From Pseudomonas solani (lineage in GTDB: Bacteria > Pseudomonadota > Gammaproteobacteria > Pseudomonadales > Pseudomonadaceae), in assembly GCF_026072635.1 (NCBI RefSeq), contig NZ_AP023081.1, forward strand, positions 2,378,501-2,442,500: a stretch of DNA of 64,000 nt, in the 5' to 3' direction. A program made the translations under genes and the position numbers. Numbering within the stretch: position 1 is the first letter of the stretch; every line of letters begins with the position of its first letter. Positions 28,340-37,312 of this stretch are shown piece by piece. The notes beneath the pieces are model-generated. The model ran no database searches and was not told the DNA's origin. It worked only from the letters and a program-made list of their open reading frames with translations.

Positions 28340-30448
28340 CTACGCGCGCACCCGGGTGATGCGGATCACCCCCTTCAGCGCACGCAGCTTCTTGATCACG
28401 CGGGCCAGGTGCACGCGGTCGTGCACGCTGACCACCAGCTGGACGACGCTGATGCGGCCGTCGCGCTCGTCCATGCTGATCTTCTCGATGTTGCCGTCGG
28501 CGGCGTTGACGCTGCTGGCCAGCAGGGCGATCAGGCCGCGCTGGTGTTCCAGCTCGACGCGCAGCTCGACGTTGAATTCGCCTGCGACGTCCTTGGCCCA
28601 GGAGAGCTGGATGCACTTCTCCGGGTTATGGCGTATGTCGCCAATGTTCTTGCAGCTTTCCAGGTGCACGACCATGCCCTTGCCGGCGGACAGGTGGCCG
28701 ACGATGGGGTCGCCGGGGATTGGCGTGCAGCACTTGGCGTAGCTGAGCACCAGGCCCTCGGTGCCGCGGATGGCCAGCGGGCCTTCGGCGCTGGGCAGCT
28801 GCTCGCCTTCGCTGGCCAGCATGCGCCGGGCGACCACATAGGCCATGCGGTTGCCCAGGCCGATGTCTTCCAGCAGGTCCTCGATGACGTCGAGGCGGTA
28901 CTCGGCGAGCACGGCCTGCACCCGTTCCGGAGCGATGCGGTCGAGACCGCTCTCGAAGCCGGCCAGCACCTTGTTCAGCAGGCGCTCGCCGAGGCTGATG
29001 GACTCGGAGCGACGCTGCAGCTTGAGGGCGTGGCGGATGTGGGTGCGGGCCTTGCCGGTGACCACGAAGTTGAGCCAGGCCGGGTTCGGGCGCGCGCCGG
29101 GGGCGGTGACGATCTCCACCGTTTCGCCGCTCTGCAGCGGTTCGGACAGCGGCGCCAGGCGACGGTTGATGCGGCAGGCGATGCAGGTGTTGCCGACGTC
29201 GGTGTGAACCGCGTAGGCGAAGTCGACGGCCGTGGAGCCTTTGGGCAGCTCCATGATGCGGCCCTTGGGGGTGAAGATGTAGACCTCGTCCGGGAACAGG
29301 TCGATCTTCACGCTCTCGATGAATTCCAGGGAGTTGCCAGCACGTTGCTGCAGCTCCAGCACGCCTTTCACCCACTGGCGGGCGCGGGCGTGGGTGCCCT
29401 TGGGCTGGTCGTCCTCGGCGGACTTGTACAGCCAGTGGGCGGCGATGCCGTTGTTGGCCATCTCTTCCATCTCGCGGGTGCGGATCTGGATCTCGATGGG
29501 CACGCCGTGCATGCCGAACAGCGTGGTGTGCAACGACTGGTAGCCGTTGGCCTTGGGAATCGCGATGTAGTCCTTGAAGCGGCCGGGCAGCGGCTTGTAC
29601 AGGTTGTGCACGGCGCCGAGCACGCGGTAGCAGGTATCGACCTTGTCGACGATGATGCGGAACGCGTAGACGTCCATGATCTCGTTGAAGGCTCGACGCT
29701 TGCCGCGCATCTTCTTGTAGATGCTGTAGAGGTGCTTCTCGCGGCCGATGACCTCCCCTTCCATGCCTTCGCGGGCCAGGCAGTGGGTCAGCGACTCCTC
29801 GATCTTGTTGACGATTTCCTTGCGGTTGCCACGGGCGCGCCGGACCGCGGCGCGGATGCGCTCGGAGCGCATCGGGTGCATCGCCTTGAAGCCCAGGTCC
29901 TCGAACTCGATGCGCATGCTGTGCATGCCCAGGCGGTTGGCGATGGGGGCGTAGATCTCGAGGGTTTCCTTGGCGATGCGCCGACGCTTCTCGCCGGACA
30001 GCACTTCCAGGGTGCGCATGTTGTGCAGGCGGTCGGCCAGCTTGACCAGGATCACGCGGATGTCGCGCGCCATGGCCATGGCCATCTTCTGGAAGTTCTC
30101 GGCCTGGGCCTCGGCCTTGGTCTCGAAGTTCATCTGGGTCAGCTTGCTGACCCCGTCCACCAGCTCCGCGACTGTGTCGCCGAATTGCGCGGTGAGCGCT
30201 TCCTTGGCGATGCCGGTGTCCTCGATCACGTCGTGCAGCATCGCGGCCATCAGGCTCTGATGGTCCATGTGCATGTCGGCGAGGATGTTGGCGACGGCGA
30301 GCGGGTGGGTGACGTAGGCCTCGCCGCTGCGGCGGCGCTGCCCGTCATGGGCTTGCTCGGCGTAGAAATACGCTCGGCGGACCAGGTTGACCTGGTCGTT
30401 GCCGAGGTAGGTCGAAAGGCGTTCGGCGAAGGCCTCTATGCTCGGCAA
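28340..30448 (-). CDS. spoT: Bifunctional (p)ppGpp synthase/hydrolase SpoT
   Basis: A 702-residue stringent-response enzyme that makes and degrades (p)ppGpp. The hydrolase HD domain is near residues 30-180 (THPLAVANILADM, LMAAMLHDVIEDT). The synthetase domain is near 220-340 (HLYSIYKKMRGKRRAFNEIM, IPKANGYQSLHTTLFG, EIQIRTREMEEMANNGIAAH). The TGS domain (DEVYIFTPKGRIMELPKGST) starts near 390 and a C-terminal ACT domain ends the protein. It lies 60 bp after rpoZ in the usual gmk-rpoZ-spoT order. Confidence 0.97.
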   Translation of the reverse strand: MPSIEAFAERLSTYLGNDQVNLVRRAYFYAEQAHDGQRRRSGEAYVTHPLAVANILADMHMDHQSLMAAMLHDVIEDTGIAKEALTAQFGDTVAELVDGVSKLTQMNFETKAEAQAENFQKMAMAMARDIRVILVKLADRLHNMRTLEVLSGEKRRRIAKETLEIYAPIANRLGMHSMRIEFEDLGFKAMHPMRSERIRAAVRRARGNRKEIVNKIEESLTHCLAREGMEGEVIGREKHLYSIYKKMRGKRRAFNEIMDVYAFRIIVDKVDTCYRVLGAVHNLYKPLPGRFKDYIAIPKANGYQSLHTTLFGMHGVPIEIQIRTREMEEMANNGIAAHWLYKSAEDDQPKGTHARARQWVKGVLELQQRAGNSLEFIESVKIDLFPDEVYIFTPKGRIMELPKGSTAVDFAYAVHTDVGNTCIACRINRRLAPLSEPLQSGETVEIVTAPGARPNPAWLNFVVTGKARTHIRHALKLQRRSESISLGERLLNKVLAGFESGLDRIAPERVQAVLAEYRLDVIEDLLEDIGLGNRMAYVVARRMLASEGEQLPSAEGPLAIRGTEGLVLSYAKCCTPIPGDPIVGHLSAGKGMVVHLESCKNIGDIRHNPEKCIQLSWAKDVAGEFNVELRVELEHQRGLIALLASSVNAADGNIEKISMDERDGRISVVQLVVSVHDRVHLARVIKKLRALKGVIRITRVRA

Positions 30449-30508
30449 GGCGTTACTCCTTCCCGGCTGCTGCGGCCCTGCGCCGTACGACGTCGACCCG
30501 GCATGGAC

Positions 30509-30772
30509 TTAGAGGGCCTCGTTGGCCTCGTCATCGAATGCAGCGAACAGCGGCTCGTCTTCGACGATGTCGTCCTGGGCGATCACGTCATAGTCCACCA
30601 GGCCGGCAGCGATTTCACGCAGGGCCACAACGGTGGGCTTGTCGTTTTCCCAGGCTACGCGGGGCTCTTTGCCGCCGGTAGCGAGCTGACGGGAACGCTT
30701 GGTCGCGAGCATGACCAGCTCGAAGCGGTTATCGACGTTGTCCAGGCAGTCTTCAACGGTAACGCGGGCCAT
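30509..30772 (-). CDS. rpoZ: RNA polymerase omega subunit
   Basis: An 87-residue omega subunit that helps assemble RNA polymerase by holding beta-prime and takes part in ppGpp binding. The start MARVTVEDCLDNVDNRFELV and VMLATKRSRQLATGG are diagnostic. The acidic tail (AQDDIVEDEPLFAAFDDEA) is usual for gammaproteobacteria. It sits between gmk and spoT on the same strand, with a hairpin upstream. Confidence 0.97.
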   Translation of the reverse strand: MARVTVEDCLDNVDNRFELVMLATKRSRQLATGGKEPRVAWENDKPTVVALREIAAGLVDYDVIAQDDIVEDEPLFAAFDDEANEAL

Positions 30773-30861
30773 GGTGTTCCTCGTAGCACTAGATTGGGAT
30801 GCGGAAGCTTTTGCCCGAGTGGGCGAGCGGACTGGATAGTCTAAAAAATCACCAGCATTTA

Positions 30862-30889
30862 TGGAAGCGCTGATTTAACAGCGCTTCCA
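30862..30889 (-). terminator. Hairpin between gmk and rpoZ
   Basis: TGGAAGCGCTG (30862-30872) and CAGCGCTTCCA (30879-30889) form an 11-bp stem with a 6-base loop, six bases past the gmk stop. On the minus strand an AT-rich tail with a T-run follows some 15 bases later. It is probably a terminator or attenuator, so rpoZ-spoT likely has its own promoter. Confidence 0.6.
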
Positions 30890-30894
30890 GGCGG

Positions 30895-31515
30895 TCAGTC
30901 CAGCAACTGCGCCAGCAGCGTGCCGTGGGCCAGCTGTTGCTGCGGCTGCTGCAGGCGGTTGGCGCGGAAGATCGCCTTGAGGTCTTCCAGGGCCACGGTG
31001 AAGTCGTCGTTGATCACCAGATAGTCGTACTCGACGTAGTGGCTCATCTCGCTGACGGCCTCGCGCATGCGCCGGTCGATGATCTCGGCGCTGTCCTGGC
31101 CACGGTTGTCCAGGCGCTGGCGCAAGGCTTCCTGGCTCGGCGGGAGGATGAACACGGACTTGGCCTGGGGCATCAGGTGGCGCACCTGCTGGGCACCCTG
31201 CCAGTCGATCTCGAGGATCAGGTCGAAACCTTCGGCGAGGGTCTTCTGCAGCCAGCGCTGGGAGGTGCCGTAGAGGTTGCCGAAGACCTCGGCGTGCTCG
31301 AGGAAGTCACCGTGCTCGAGCATCTGCACGAACTGTTCGCGGCTGACGAAGTGGTAGTTGACGCTGTCCACCTCGCCCGGGCGCATGTCCCGGGTGGTGT
31401 GGGAGACCGAGACGCGGATCTGCGGCTCGGCGTCGATCAGGGCCTTGACCAGGCTGGTCTTGCCGGCGCCGGAGGGCGCGGAAACGATGTAGAGGGTGCC
31501 GGGAGTGACGCTCAT
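30895..31515 (-). CDS. gmk: Guanylate kinase
   Basis: A 206-residue enzyme that phosphorylates GMP to GDP with ATP. The P-loop is VSAPSGAGKTSLVKALI (residues ~12-28). The GMP-binding segments SHTTRDMRPGEVDSVNYHFV and HAEVFGNLYGTS are complete. The length fits. It lies 11 bp after yicC and upstream of rpoZ-spoT, linking guanine-nucleotide supply with (p)ppGpp control. Confidence 0.97.
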   Translation of the reverse strand: MSVTPGTLYIVSAPSGAGKTSLVKALIDAEPQIRVSVSHTTRDMRPGEVDSVNYHFVSREQFVQMLEHGDFLEHAEVFGNLYGTSQRWLQKTLAEGFDLILEIDWQGAQQVRHLMPQAKSVFILPPSQEALRQRLDNRGQDSAEIIDRRMREAVSEMSHYVEYDYLVINDDFTVALEDLKAIFRANRLQQPQQQLAHGTLLAQLLD

Positions 31516-31526
31516 TTGTCTGTCTC

Positions 31527-32390
31527 TTACTCGATGTTCTGCACTTGTTCGCGCATCTGCTCGATCAACACCTTGAGGTTGACCGCTGCTTGGGTGGAGC
31601 GCGAGTCGAAGGCCTTGGAGCCCAGGGTGTTGGCTTCGCGATTGAGTTCCTGCATCAGGAAGTCCAGGCGACGGCCCGCCGCACCGCCGGCCTTGAGTAC
31701 GCGACGGACTTCGCTGACGTGGGTGCTGAGGCGATCCAGCTCCTCGGCGACGTCGCTTTTCTGTGCCAGCAGCACCAGTTCCTGCTCCAGGCGTTGCGGG
31801 TCCAGCTCGGCCTTCATCTCGCCGAAGCGGTCGAGGATCTTCTGGCGCTGGGTGGTGAGCATCTGCGGCACCAGCTTGCGCAGGGCTTCGACCTCTTCGA
31901 GGATGCCGTCGAGCCGCTCATTGAGCAGGCGAGCCAGGTCGGCACCTTCACGGGCGCGGCCGTTGCGCAGTTCGTCGAGGGCCTTGGCGAAGATCTCCAG
32001 GGCGGCGGCATTCAGTGCTTGCGGGTCGGCCGCATCGGCCACCAGCACGCCGGGCCAGGCGAGGATTTCCAGGGGGTTGAGCGGTGCCGGCTGCTTGACC
32101 AGTGCGGCGACGGCTTCGGCGGCTTCGACCAGCTGGGCGGCGCGTTCGCGATCGACCTGCAGGGATTTGCCGGCGTTCTCTTCGGCGAAGCGCAGGGTGC
32201 ACTCCACCTTGCCGCGGGAGAGGCCCTGGCGCAGGGCTTCGCGCACCGCGCCTTCGAGGTCGCGGAAGGACTCGGGCAGGCGCAGGTGGGGCTCGAGGTA
32301 GCGGTGGTTGACCGAGCGCAGTTCCCAGCTCAGGGTGCCGTGGGTGCCGGCCTGCTCGACGCGGGCAAAGGCGGTCATGCTGTGCACCAT
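31527..32390 (-). CDS. yicC: YicC-family endoribonuclease
   Basis: A 287-residue YicC/DUF1732 protein. The start MVHSMTAFARVEQAG and SVNHRYLEPHLRLPESFRDL are conserved, as is the end, with RRLDFLMQELNREANTLGSK. E. coli YicC acts as an endoribonuclease in small-RNA turnover. The frame extends 66 codons upstream of ATG 32390, but that part crosses the rph promoter and is not family-like. A good promoter precedes it (32429-32457). It is co-oriented with gmk and divergent from rph. Confidence 0.94.
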   Translation of the reverse strand: MVHSMTAFARVEQAGTHGTLSWELRSVNHRYLEPHLRLPESFRDLEGAVREALRQGLSRGKVECTLRFAEENAGKSLQVDRERAAQLVEAAEAVAALVKQPAPLNPLEILAWPGVLVADAADPQALNAAALEIFAKALDELRNGRAREGADLARLLNERLDGILEEVEALRKLVPQMLTTQRQKILDRFGEMKAELDPQRLEQELVLLAQKSDVAEELDRLSTHVSEVRRVLKAGGAAGRRLDFLMQELNREANTLGSKAFDSRSTQAAVNLKVLIEQMREQVQNIE

Positions 32391-32428
32391 GGGGTTTCCT
32401 CTCGGTGATGGCAGGTTCGAAGAGGGCG

Positions 32429-32457
32429 ATTGTAGCCCAGAGCGGCGGCCCTCCCAA
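32429..32457 (-). promoter_or_regulatory. Sigma-70 promoter of yicC-gmk
   Basis: On the minus strand TTGGGA (32457-32452) is 17 bp from TACAAT (32434-32429). The -10 lies 38 bp before the yicC start. Confidence 0.55.
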
Positions 32458-32488
32458 CGCGGCGATGTCCCAGTGGCCGGCAGCCCTC

Positions 32489-32494
32489 TATAAT
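32489..32494 (+). promoter_or_regulatory. -10 element of rph
   Basis: A consensus TATAAT lies 35 bp before the rph start. No good -35 stands at 17 bp (TGTCCC at 32466). Confidence 0.5.
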
Positions 32495-32529
32495 GCCCGG
32501 CAGTTTTCCCCCCTGACAGGTATACCCAG

Positions 32530-33249
32530 ATGAAACGTCCCAGTGGCCGAGTGGCTGACCAGCTGCGTTCGATCCGCATCACCCGCAACTACACCAAGCA
32601 TGCCGAAGGCTCGGTGCTGGTCGAATTCGGGGATACCAAGGTGATCTGCACCGCCAGCGTCGAATCCGGTGTCCCGCGTTTCCTCAAGGGCCAGGGCCAG
32701 GGTTGGTTGACCGCCGAGTACGGCATGCTGCCGCGCGCCACCGGCGAGCGTAACCAGCGCGAGGCCAGTCGTGGCAAGCAGGGTGGTCGCACTCTGGAGA
32801 TCCAGCGCCTGATCGGCCGTTCGCTGCGCGCTGCGCTGGACATGAGCAAGCTGGGCGAGAACACCATCTACCTGGATTGCGATGTGATCCAGGCCGACGG
32901 TGGCACCCGCACTGCCTCCATCACGGGTGCCATGGTGGCCCTGATGGATGCGCTGAAGGTCCTGAAGAAGCGTGGCGCGCTGAAGGGCGAGCCGCTGAAG
33001 CAGATGGTTGCCGCCGTGTCCGTTGGCATCTACCAGGGCGAGCCGGTCCTGGACCTCGACTACCTGGAAGACTCCGCGGCCGAGACCGACCTGAACGTGG
33101 TCATGACCGACGCCGGCGGTTTCATCGAGGTACAGGGCACCGCCGAAGGCGCGCCCTTCCAGCCGGAAGAGCTGAACGCCATGCTGGCCCTGGCCAAGAA
33201 AGGCGTCACCGAGCTGTTCGAGCTGCAGCGCGCCGCGCTGGTCGACTGA
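32530..33249 (+). CDS. rph: Ribonuclease PH
   Basis: A 239-residue phosphorolytic 3'-5' exoribonuclease that trims tRNA 3' ends. The RNase PH core is complete: MKRPSGRVADQLRSIRITRN at the start, EYGMLPRATGERNQREASRG near 60-80, and LDCDVIQADGGTRTASITG near 117-135. The length equals the family's. It is divergent from yicC and carries a TATAAT -10 element 35 bp upstream. A DUF4870 gene follows after 22 bp. Confidence 0.97.
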   Translation: MKRPSGRVADQLRSIRITRNYTKHAEGSVLVEFGDTKVICTASVESGVPRFLKGQGQGWLTAEYGMLPRATGERNQREASRGKQGGRTLEIQRLIGRSLRAALDMSKLGENTIYLDCDVIQADGGTRTASITGAMVALMDALKVLKKRGALKGEPLKQMVAAVSVGIYQGEPVLDLDYLEDSAAETDLNVVMTDAGGFIEVQGTAEGAPFQPEELNAMLALAKKGVTELFELQRAALVD

Positions 33250-33271
33250 TCACCCACCCGAGGAAACTCGC

Positions 33272-33637
33272 ATGAATGAGCCAACCCAAGTTCCACAGCC
33301 CAACCAGGAAGTTAGGCAATGGGCGATGTTCTGCCATTTCGCCGCTTTCCTCGGTGTGGTGCTGCCCTTCGGCAACCTGCTGGGCCCGCTGATCCTCTGG
33401 CAGGTGAAGAAGGACGTCGATCCCTTCATCGACCAGCAGGGCAAGGAAGCGCTGAACTTCCAGATCACCGTCACCCTCGCCGGCCTGGTGTGCATGCTGC
33501 TGATGCTGGTGCTGATCGGTTTCGTGCTGCTGCCCCTGGTGGGTCTGGTAGCGCTGGTGCTGACCATCATCGGTGGCATCAAGGCCAACGAAGGCCAGGC
33601 CTATCGCTATCCCTTCACCTGGCGTCCGGTGAAGTAG
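33272..33637 (+). CDS. DUF4870 (Tic20-like) membrane protein
   Basis: A 121-residue membrane protein with three hydrophobic stretches (FCHFAAFLGVVLPFGNLLGP, VTLAGLVCMLLMLVLIGFVL, LVALVLTIIGG). The DUF4870 signature is visible as QVKKDVDPFIDQQGKEALNF between helices 1 and 2. No function is established. It is close behind rph, probably in one transcript, and ends at a bidirectional terminator. Confidence 0.9.
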   Translation: MNEPTQVPQPNQEVRQWAMFCHFAAFLGVVLPFGNLLGPLILWQVKKDVDPFIDQQGKEALNFQITVTLAGLVCMLLMLVLIGFVLLPLVGLVALVLTIIGGIKANEGQAYRYPFTWRPVK

Positions 33638-33651
33638 GAACACGAGAAACG

Positions 33652-33678
33652 AAAAAGCCGGCATCAGCCGGCTTTTTT
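33652..33678. terminator. Bidirectional intrinsic terminator
   Basis: AAAAAGCCGGC (33652-33662) and GCCGGCTTTTT (33667-33677) with an ATCA loop stand between the convergent DUF4870 gene and crc. Confidence 0.9.
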
Positions 33679-33692
33679 ACGGGTGCGACGTC

Positions 33693-34472
33693 TCAGATGC
33701 TCAGCAGCCAGTCGTAGTCGACGATCAGCGGCGCGTGCTGGGAGAAGCGCGGCTGGCGCGGCAGGCGAGCGCTGCGCACGGAGCGACGCATGCCCGGCGT
33801 GAGGATGTGGTAGTCGAAACGCCAGCCGAGGTTGAGCATGTCGGCCTGTTCACTGTCGGGCCACCAGCTGTACTGGTCGCCTTCGCGGCTGACTTCGCGC
33901 AGCGCGTCCACGTAACCCATGGTGCCGAACACTTCGTCCATCCAGGCGCGCTCGGGCGCGAGGAAGCCGGGCAGCTGCTGGCAGTCGCGCCAGTTCTTCA
34001 CGTCCAGCTTCTGATGGGCGAGGTAAAGCGAACCACAATAGATGTACTCGCGGCGCTTGCGGCGCTGCTTGTTCAGATAATGGGTGAAGTCGTCCATGAA
34101 CTTGAACTTGTGGTTCAGGTTCTCATCGCCGCCCTGGCCCGAAGGCAGCAGCAGGGTAGCGATACTCACTTTGTCGAAATCCGCCTGCAGGTAGCGCCCA
34201 TAACGATCACAGGTCTCGAAACCGAGACCCCAGATCACTGCCTTGGGTTGCAAACGCGAATAAAGCGCCACGCCGCCTTGGCTTGGCACTTCAGCATCGC
34301 TGGCATAGAGGAAATAGCCGTCCAGTTGGAAGGCTGGGTCGTCCAGATCAAAGGCAGAGGCACGGGTGTCTTGCAGGCAGATCACGTCGGCATTCTGTGC
34401 TTGCAACCAACTGAGGAGTCCTCGTTCGGCTGCGGCATGAATACCATTCACGTTCACACTGATGATCCGCAT
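33693..34472 (-). CDS. crc: Catabolite repression control protein Crc
   Basis: A 259-residue protein of the exonuclease III/EEP fold, the pseudomonad co-repressor that with Hfq blocks translation of catabolic mRNAs when preferred carbon sources are present. The N-terminus MRIISVNVNGIHAAAERGLL and ADVICLQDTRASAFDLDD match the fold, but the catalytic set is not expected to be active in Crc. Length and position (divergent from pyrE by 81 bp) match Pseudomonas. Confidence 0.96.
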   Translation of the reverse strand: MRIISVNVNGIHAAAERGLLSWLQAQNADVICLQDTRASAFDLDDPAFQLDGYFLYASDAEVPSQGGVALYSRLQPKAVIWGLGFETCDRYGRYLQADFDKVSIATLLLPSGQGGDENLNHKFKFMDDFTHYLNKQRRKRREYIYCGSLYLAHQKLDVKNWRDCQQLPGFLAPERAWMDEVFGTMGYVDALREVSREGDQYSWWPDSEQADMLNLGWRFDYHILTPGMRRSVRSARLPRQPRFSQHAPLIVDYDWLLSI

Positions 34473-34553
34473 AAATGGCCCCCAAAAACTCGTGCGTGTA
34501 TGATACCCGAGCTCTTTCTATTTAGCTAAATCCGTGCCGTCCGGGGCTTTTAC

Positions 34554-35195
34554 ATGCAGGCGTATCAACGCGATTTCATTCGCTTCGCCATCGAACGCGG
34601 TGTGCTGCGTTTCGGTGAGTTCACTCTCAAATCCGGGCGTACCAGCCCTTATTTCTTCAATGCCGGCCTGTTCAACAGCGGGCTCGCGCTGTCCCAGTTG
34701 GGCCGCTTCTATGCGGCGGCAGTGGTCGACAGCGGCATTCCCTTCGATGTGCTCTTCGGACCCGCCTACAAGGGCATCCCGCTGGCTGCGGCCACGGCCG
34801 TGGCGCTGGCCGAACATCACGCGATCGATATCCCCTGGTGCTTCAACCGCAAGGAAGCCAAGGACCATGGCGAGGGCGGCACCCTGGTGGGCGCGCCGCT
34901 GGCCGGCCGTGTGCTGATCATTGACGACGTGATCACCGCCGGTACCGCCATCCGCGAAGTCATGCAGATCATCCAGGGCCAGCAGGCCCAGGCCGCCGGC
35001 GTGCTCATCGCGCTGAACCGCCAGGAGCGCGGCAAGGGCGAGCTGTCGGCGATCCAGGAAGTCGAGCGTGACTTCGGCATGCCGGTGGTGAGCATCGTTT
35101 CCCTGGAACAGGTGCTGGAATATCTCGCAGGTGATGCTGAACTGAAGAAGTATCTGCCGGCAGTGGAAAGCTACCGCGCGAACTACGGAATCTGA
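34554..35195 (+). CDS. pyrE: Orotate phosphoribosyltransferase
   Basis: A 213-residue enzyme that joins orotate to PRPP in pyrimidine synthesis. The PRPP loop VLIIDDVITAGTAIREVMQI (~residues 121-140) and the N-terminal GEFTLKSGRTSPYFFNAGLF are typical, as are YKGIPLAAATAVAL and RKEAKDHGEGG (catalytic Lys). It is divergent from crc, with a TATGAT-like -10 in the shared gap. A DUF4124 gene follows after 26 bp. Confidence 0.97.
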   Translation: MQAYQRDFIRFAIERGVLRFGEFTLKSGRTSPYFFNAGLFNSGLALSQLGRFYAAAVVDSGIPFDVLFGPAYKGIPLAAATAVALAEHHAIDIPWCFNRKEAKDHGEGGTLVGAPLAGRVLIIDDVITAGTAIREVMQIIQGQQAQAAGVLIALNRQERGKGELSAIQEVERDFGMPVVSIVSLEQVLEYLAGDAELKKYLPAVESYRANYGI

Positions 35196-35221
35196 TTCGC
35201 CAACAACGACAGGGTGTCTTC

Positions 35222-35806
35222 ATGCCGAAATCGGGTGCAGTCCGTTTTGCCTTGCTCATGGGTGTGCTGATGCCTGCTCTGGCGCAAGCCGAGCTCTATC
35301 GCTACACCAATGACAAGGGCGTGATTGTGCTCGATCGCCTTGGCGTGCCCTCGCAGTACATCGACAAGGGCTACGAAGTCCTCAACGACCAGGGCCGTGT
35401 GACCAAGACGGTACCGCCGGCGCCCACCCTGGAAGAGCGCAAGCGCATGCAGGAGGAGAAGGCCCGTGCCGGCTCCGACGCCCAGTTGCTGCGCCTGTAC
35501 ACCAGCGTCGAAGACGTCGACCGTGCCCTGCAGCGCAAGCTGGCGGAGCTCGACGGGGTGATCAGCGTCGCCCGTGGCAACCAGCAGTCCCTGCGCACCC
35601 AGCAGGCCAACCTGCAGGCCCAGGCCGCCGACAACGAGCGTGCCGGCCGCCAGGTTCCCGACCAGCTGGTGGCGCAGATCAGCGACCTGCGTGCCGAGCA
35701 GCAGCGCCTGGAGCAGGACATCGCCCGCTACCAGCAGGATCGCAAGAACGCCCAGGCCGGCTTCGCCGCCGACCGCGCCCGCCTGGCCCAGCTGCTGCAG
35801 CGCTGA
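35222..35806 (+). CDS. DUF4124-domain exported coiled-coil protein
   Basis: A 194-residue exported protein. The signal peptide (MPKSGAVRFALLMGVLMPALAQA) is followed by a DUF4124 domain (ELYRYTNDKGVIVLDRLGVP, residues 24-43), a short motif seen in many envelope proteins. The rest is a Gln/Arg/Ala-rich coiled coil (~85-194). It is probably periplasmic. The function is unknown. It is convergent with the thioesterase gene, 3 bp apart. Confidence 0.84.
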   Translation: MPKSGAVRFALLMGVLMPALAQAELYRYTNDKGVIVLDRLGVPSQYIDKGYEVLNDQGRVTKTVPPAPTLEERKRMQEEKARAGSDAQLLRLYTSVEDVDRALQRKLAELDGVISVARGNQQSLRTQQANLQAQAADNERAGRQVPDQLVAQISDLRAEQQRLEQDIARYQQDRKNAQAGFAADRARLAQLLQR

Positions 35807-35809
35807 GCC

Positions 35810-36256
35810 TCATTCCCCGGCGGCGTGCCGCTCGAATGCCCTGACCTTCTCCCGCAGCCAGTCCGGCAGCCGCTTGCTGCTGCGGCTCGCGCCATCCGCG
35901 TGGACGTAAACGATCTCGCCTGCCGTCAGCGCCGCTTCGCCGTGCCAGATGCCGATATTGAAGGTGAGGCTCGAGCCACCCAGCCGCCCTACCCTTACGC
36001 CGATGGACAGCTCGTCGTCGAAGCGCGCCGGGGCCAGGTATTCCAGCAGCGTGCGCACGGCGAAGAAGTCGCCACCGTCCTGCGCCAGGTCCTCCGGGTA
36101 GCGCACGCCCAGGGCGCGGAAGTACTCGGTGATGCCGACGTCGGCGTAGGTCAGGTAGTGGCCGTTGAAGACGATGCCTTGCGGGTCCACTTCGGCCCAG
36201 CGCACGCGCAGCGGCATGAAGAAGGTGAAGTCGTTCAGGGAGGGGGTTGCTGCCAT
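35810..36256 (-). CDS. Acyl-CoA thioesterase (hotdog fold)
   Basis: A 148-residue protein of the 4-hydroxybenzoyl-CoA thioesterase/YbgC type. RVRWAEVDPQGIVFNGHYLT near residue 15 holds the catalytic Asp of this family (V-D-P-x-G-I-V-x-x-x-x-Y). It likely hydrolyses acyl-CoA; the chain preference is not visible. I start at 36256, with AAGGAGC before the ATG; the frame is open 18 codons further. It ends 3 bp from the convergent DUF4124 gene. Confidence 0.88.
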   Translation of the reverse strand: MAATPSLNDFTFFMPLRVRWAEVDPQGIVFNGHYLTYADVGITEYFRALGVRYPEDLAQDGGDFFAVRTLLEYLAPARFDDELSIGVRVGRLGGSSLTFNIGIWHGEAALTAGEIVYVHADGASRSSKRLPDWLREKVRAFERHAAGE

Positions 36257-36336
36257 CTCGTGCTCCTTGCAGTGAGCGGTCAGCTTCTGCGCAAGGAGGC
36301 GGGCCGGCAAGAGCGGTATGGCTGGATCGCGGATGT

Positions 36337-36364
36337 GAATAAGCCGGATCGCTCCGGCTTATTC
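36337..36364 (-). terminator. Intrinsic terminator after argB
   Basis: GAATAAGCCGGA (36337-36348) and TCCGGCTTATTC (36353-36364) make a 12-bp stem 27 bp past the argB stop. The U-tract is short (TTATT). Confidence 0.7.
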
Positions 36365-36390
36365 GGGTACCGCCTGGGCCTGTTGAAGAC

Positions 36391-37296
36391 TCAGTGACGC
36401 TTGCGGTTGCTGATCAGGGTGCCGACGCCGCTGTCGGTGAAGATCTCCAGCAGCACCGCGTTGGGCACGCGGCCATCGATGATGTGCGCGCTGGTCACGC
36501 CACCCTGCACCGCTTCGAGGGCGCAGCGGATCTTCGGCAGCATGCCGCCGTAGATGGTGCCGTCGGCGATCAGCTCGTTGACCTGCTCGGTGGAGAGCCC
36601 GGTGAGCACCTGGCCCTGCTTGTCCATCAGGCCGGCGATGTTGGTCAGCAGCATCAGCTTCTCGGCTTTCAGCGCTTCCGCCACCTTGCCGGCCACCAGG
36701 TCGGCGTTGATGTTGTAGGACTCGCCTTCCGGGCCAACGCCGATGGGGGCGATGACCGGGATGAAGTTGCCCTTCACCAGCATGTTCAGCAGCTCGATAT
36801 TGACCCCGGTGACCTCGCCCACGTGGCCGATGTCGATGATTTCCGGCTGGGTCATCTCCGGCGTCTTGCGGCTGACGGTGAGCTTCTTGGCGCGGATCAG
36901 CTCCGCGTCCTTGCCGGTCAGGCCGATGGCGCTGCCGCCATGGCGGTTGATCAGGTTGACGATGTCCTTGTTCACCTGGCCGCCGAGGACCATTTCCACG
37001 ACGTCCATGGTCTGCGCGTCGGTGACGCGCATGCCGTCGATGAAGTGGCTCTCGATGGACAGGCGCTTGAGCAGATCGCCGATCTGCGGCCCGCCGCCGT
37101 GCACGACCACCGGGTTGATGCCCACGGCCTTCATCAGGACCATGTCGCGGGCGAAGCCGGCTTTCAGCTCGTCGCTTTCCATGGCGTTGCCGCCGTATTT
37201 CACGACCAGGGTCTTGCCGACGAAGCGGCGAATGTACGGCAACGCTTCGGACAGGACCTGGGCGACTTGGGATGCGGCGTCACGGCTGAGGGTCAT
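36391..37296 (-). CDS. argB: Acetylglutamate kinase
   Basis: A 301-residue enzyme for the second step of arginine synthesis, phosphorylating N-acetylglutamate. VVKYGGNAMESDELKAGFAR near residue 29 and VVVHGGGPQIGDLLKRL near 62 form the nucleotide and substrate sites. The N-terminal helix before residue 25 is the hexamer-forming extension found in arginine-inhibited enzymes, so feedback control is expected. It lies 16 bp after algC in the coaBC-dut-algC-argB run. Confidence 0.97.
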   Translation of the reverse strand: MTLSRDAASQVAQVLSEALPYIRRFVGKTLVVKYGGNAMESDELKAGFARDMVLMKAVGINPVVVHGGGPQIGDLLKRLSIESHFIDGMRVTDAQTMDVVEMVLGGQVNKDIVNLINRHGGSAIGLTGKDAELIRAKKLTVSRKTPEMTQPEIIDIGHVGEVTGVNIELLNMLVKGNFIPVIAPIGVGPEGESYNINADLVAGKVAEALKAEKLMLLTNIAGLMDKQGQVLTGLSTEQVNELIADGTIYGGMLPKIRCALEAVQGGVTSAHIIDGRVPNAVLLEIFTDSGVGTLISNRKRH

Positions 37297-37312
37297 GCAG
37301 GGCTCCGGTGGA

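Noticed and set aside
28262..30844. An 860-codon plus-strand frame opposite spoT and rpoZ
   Set aside because: Antisense composition artefact; it spans two clear genes and has no family-like segment.
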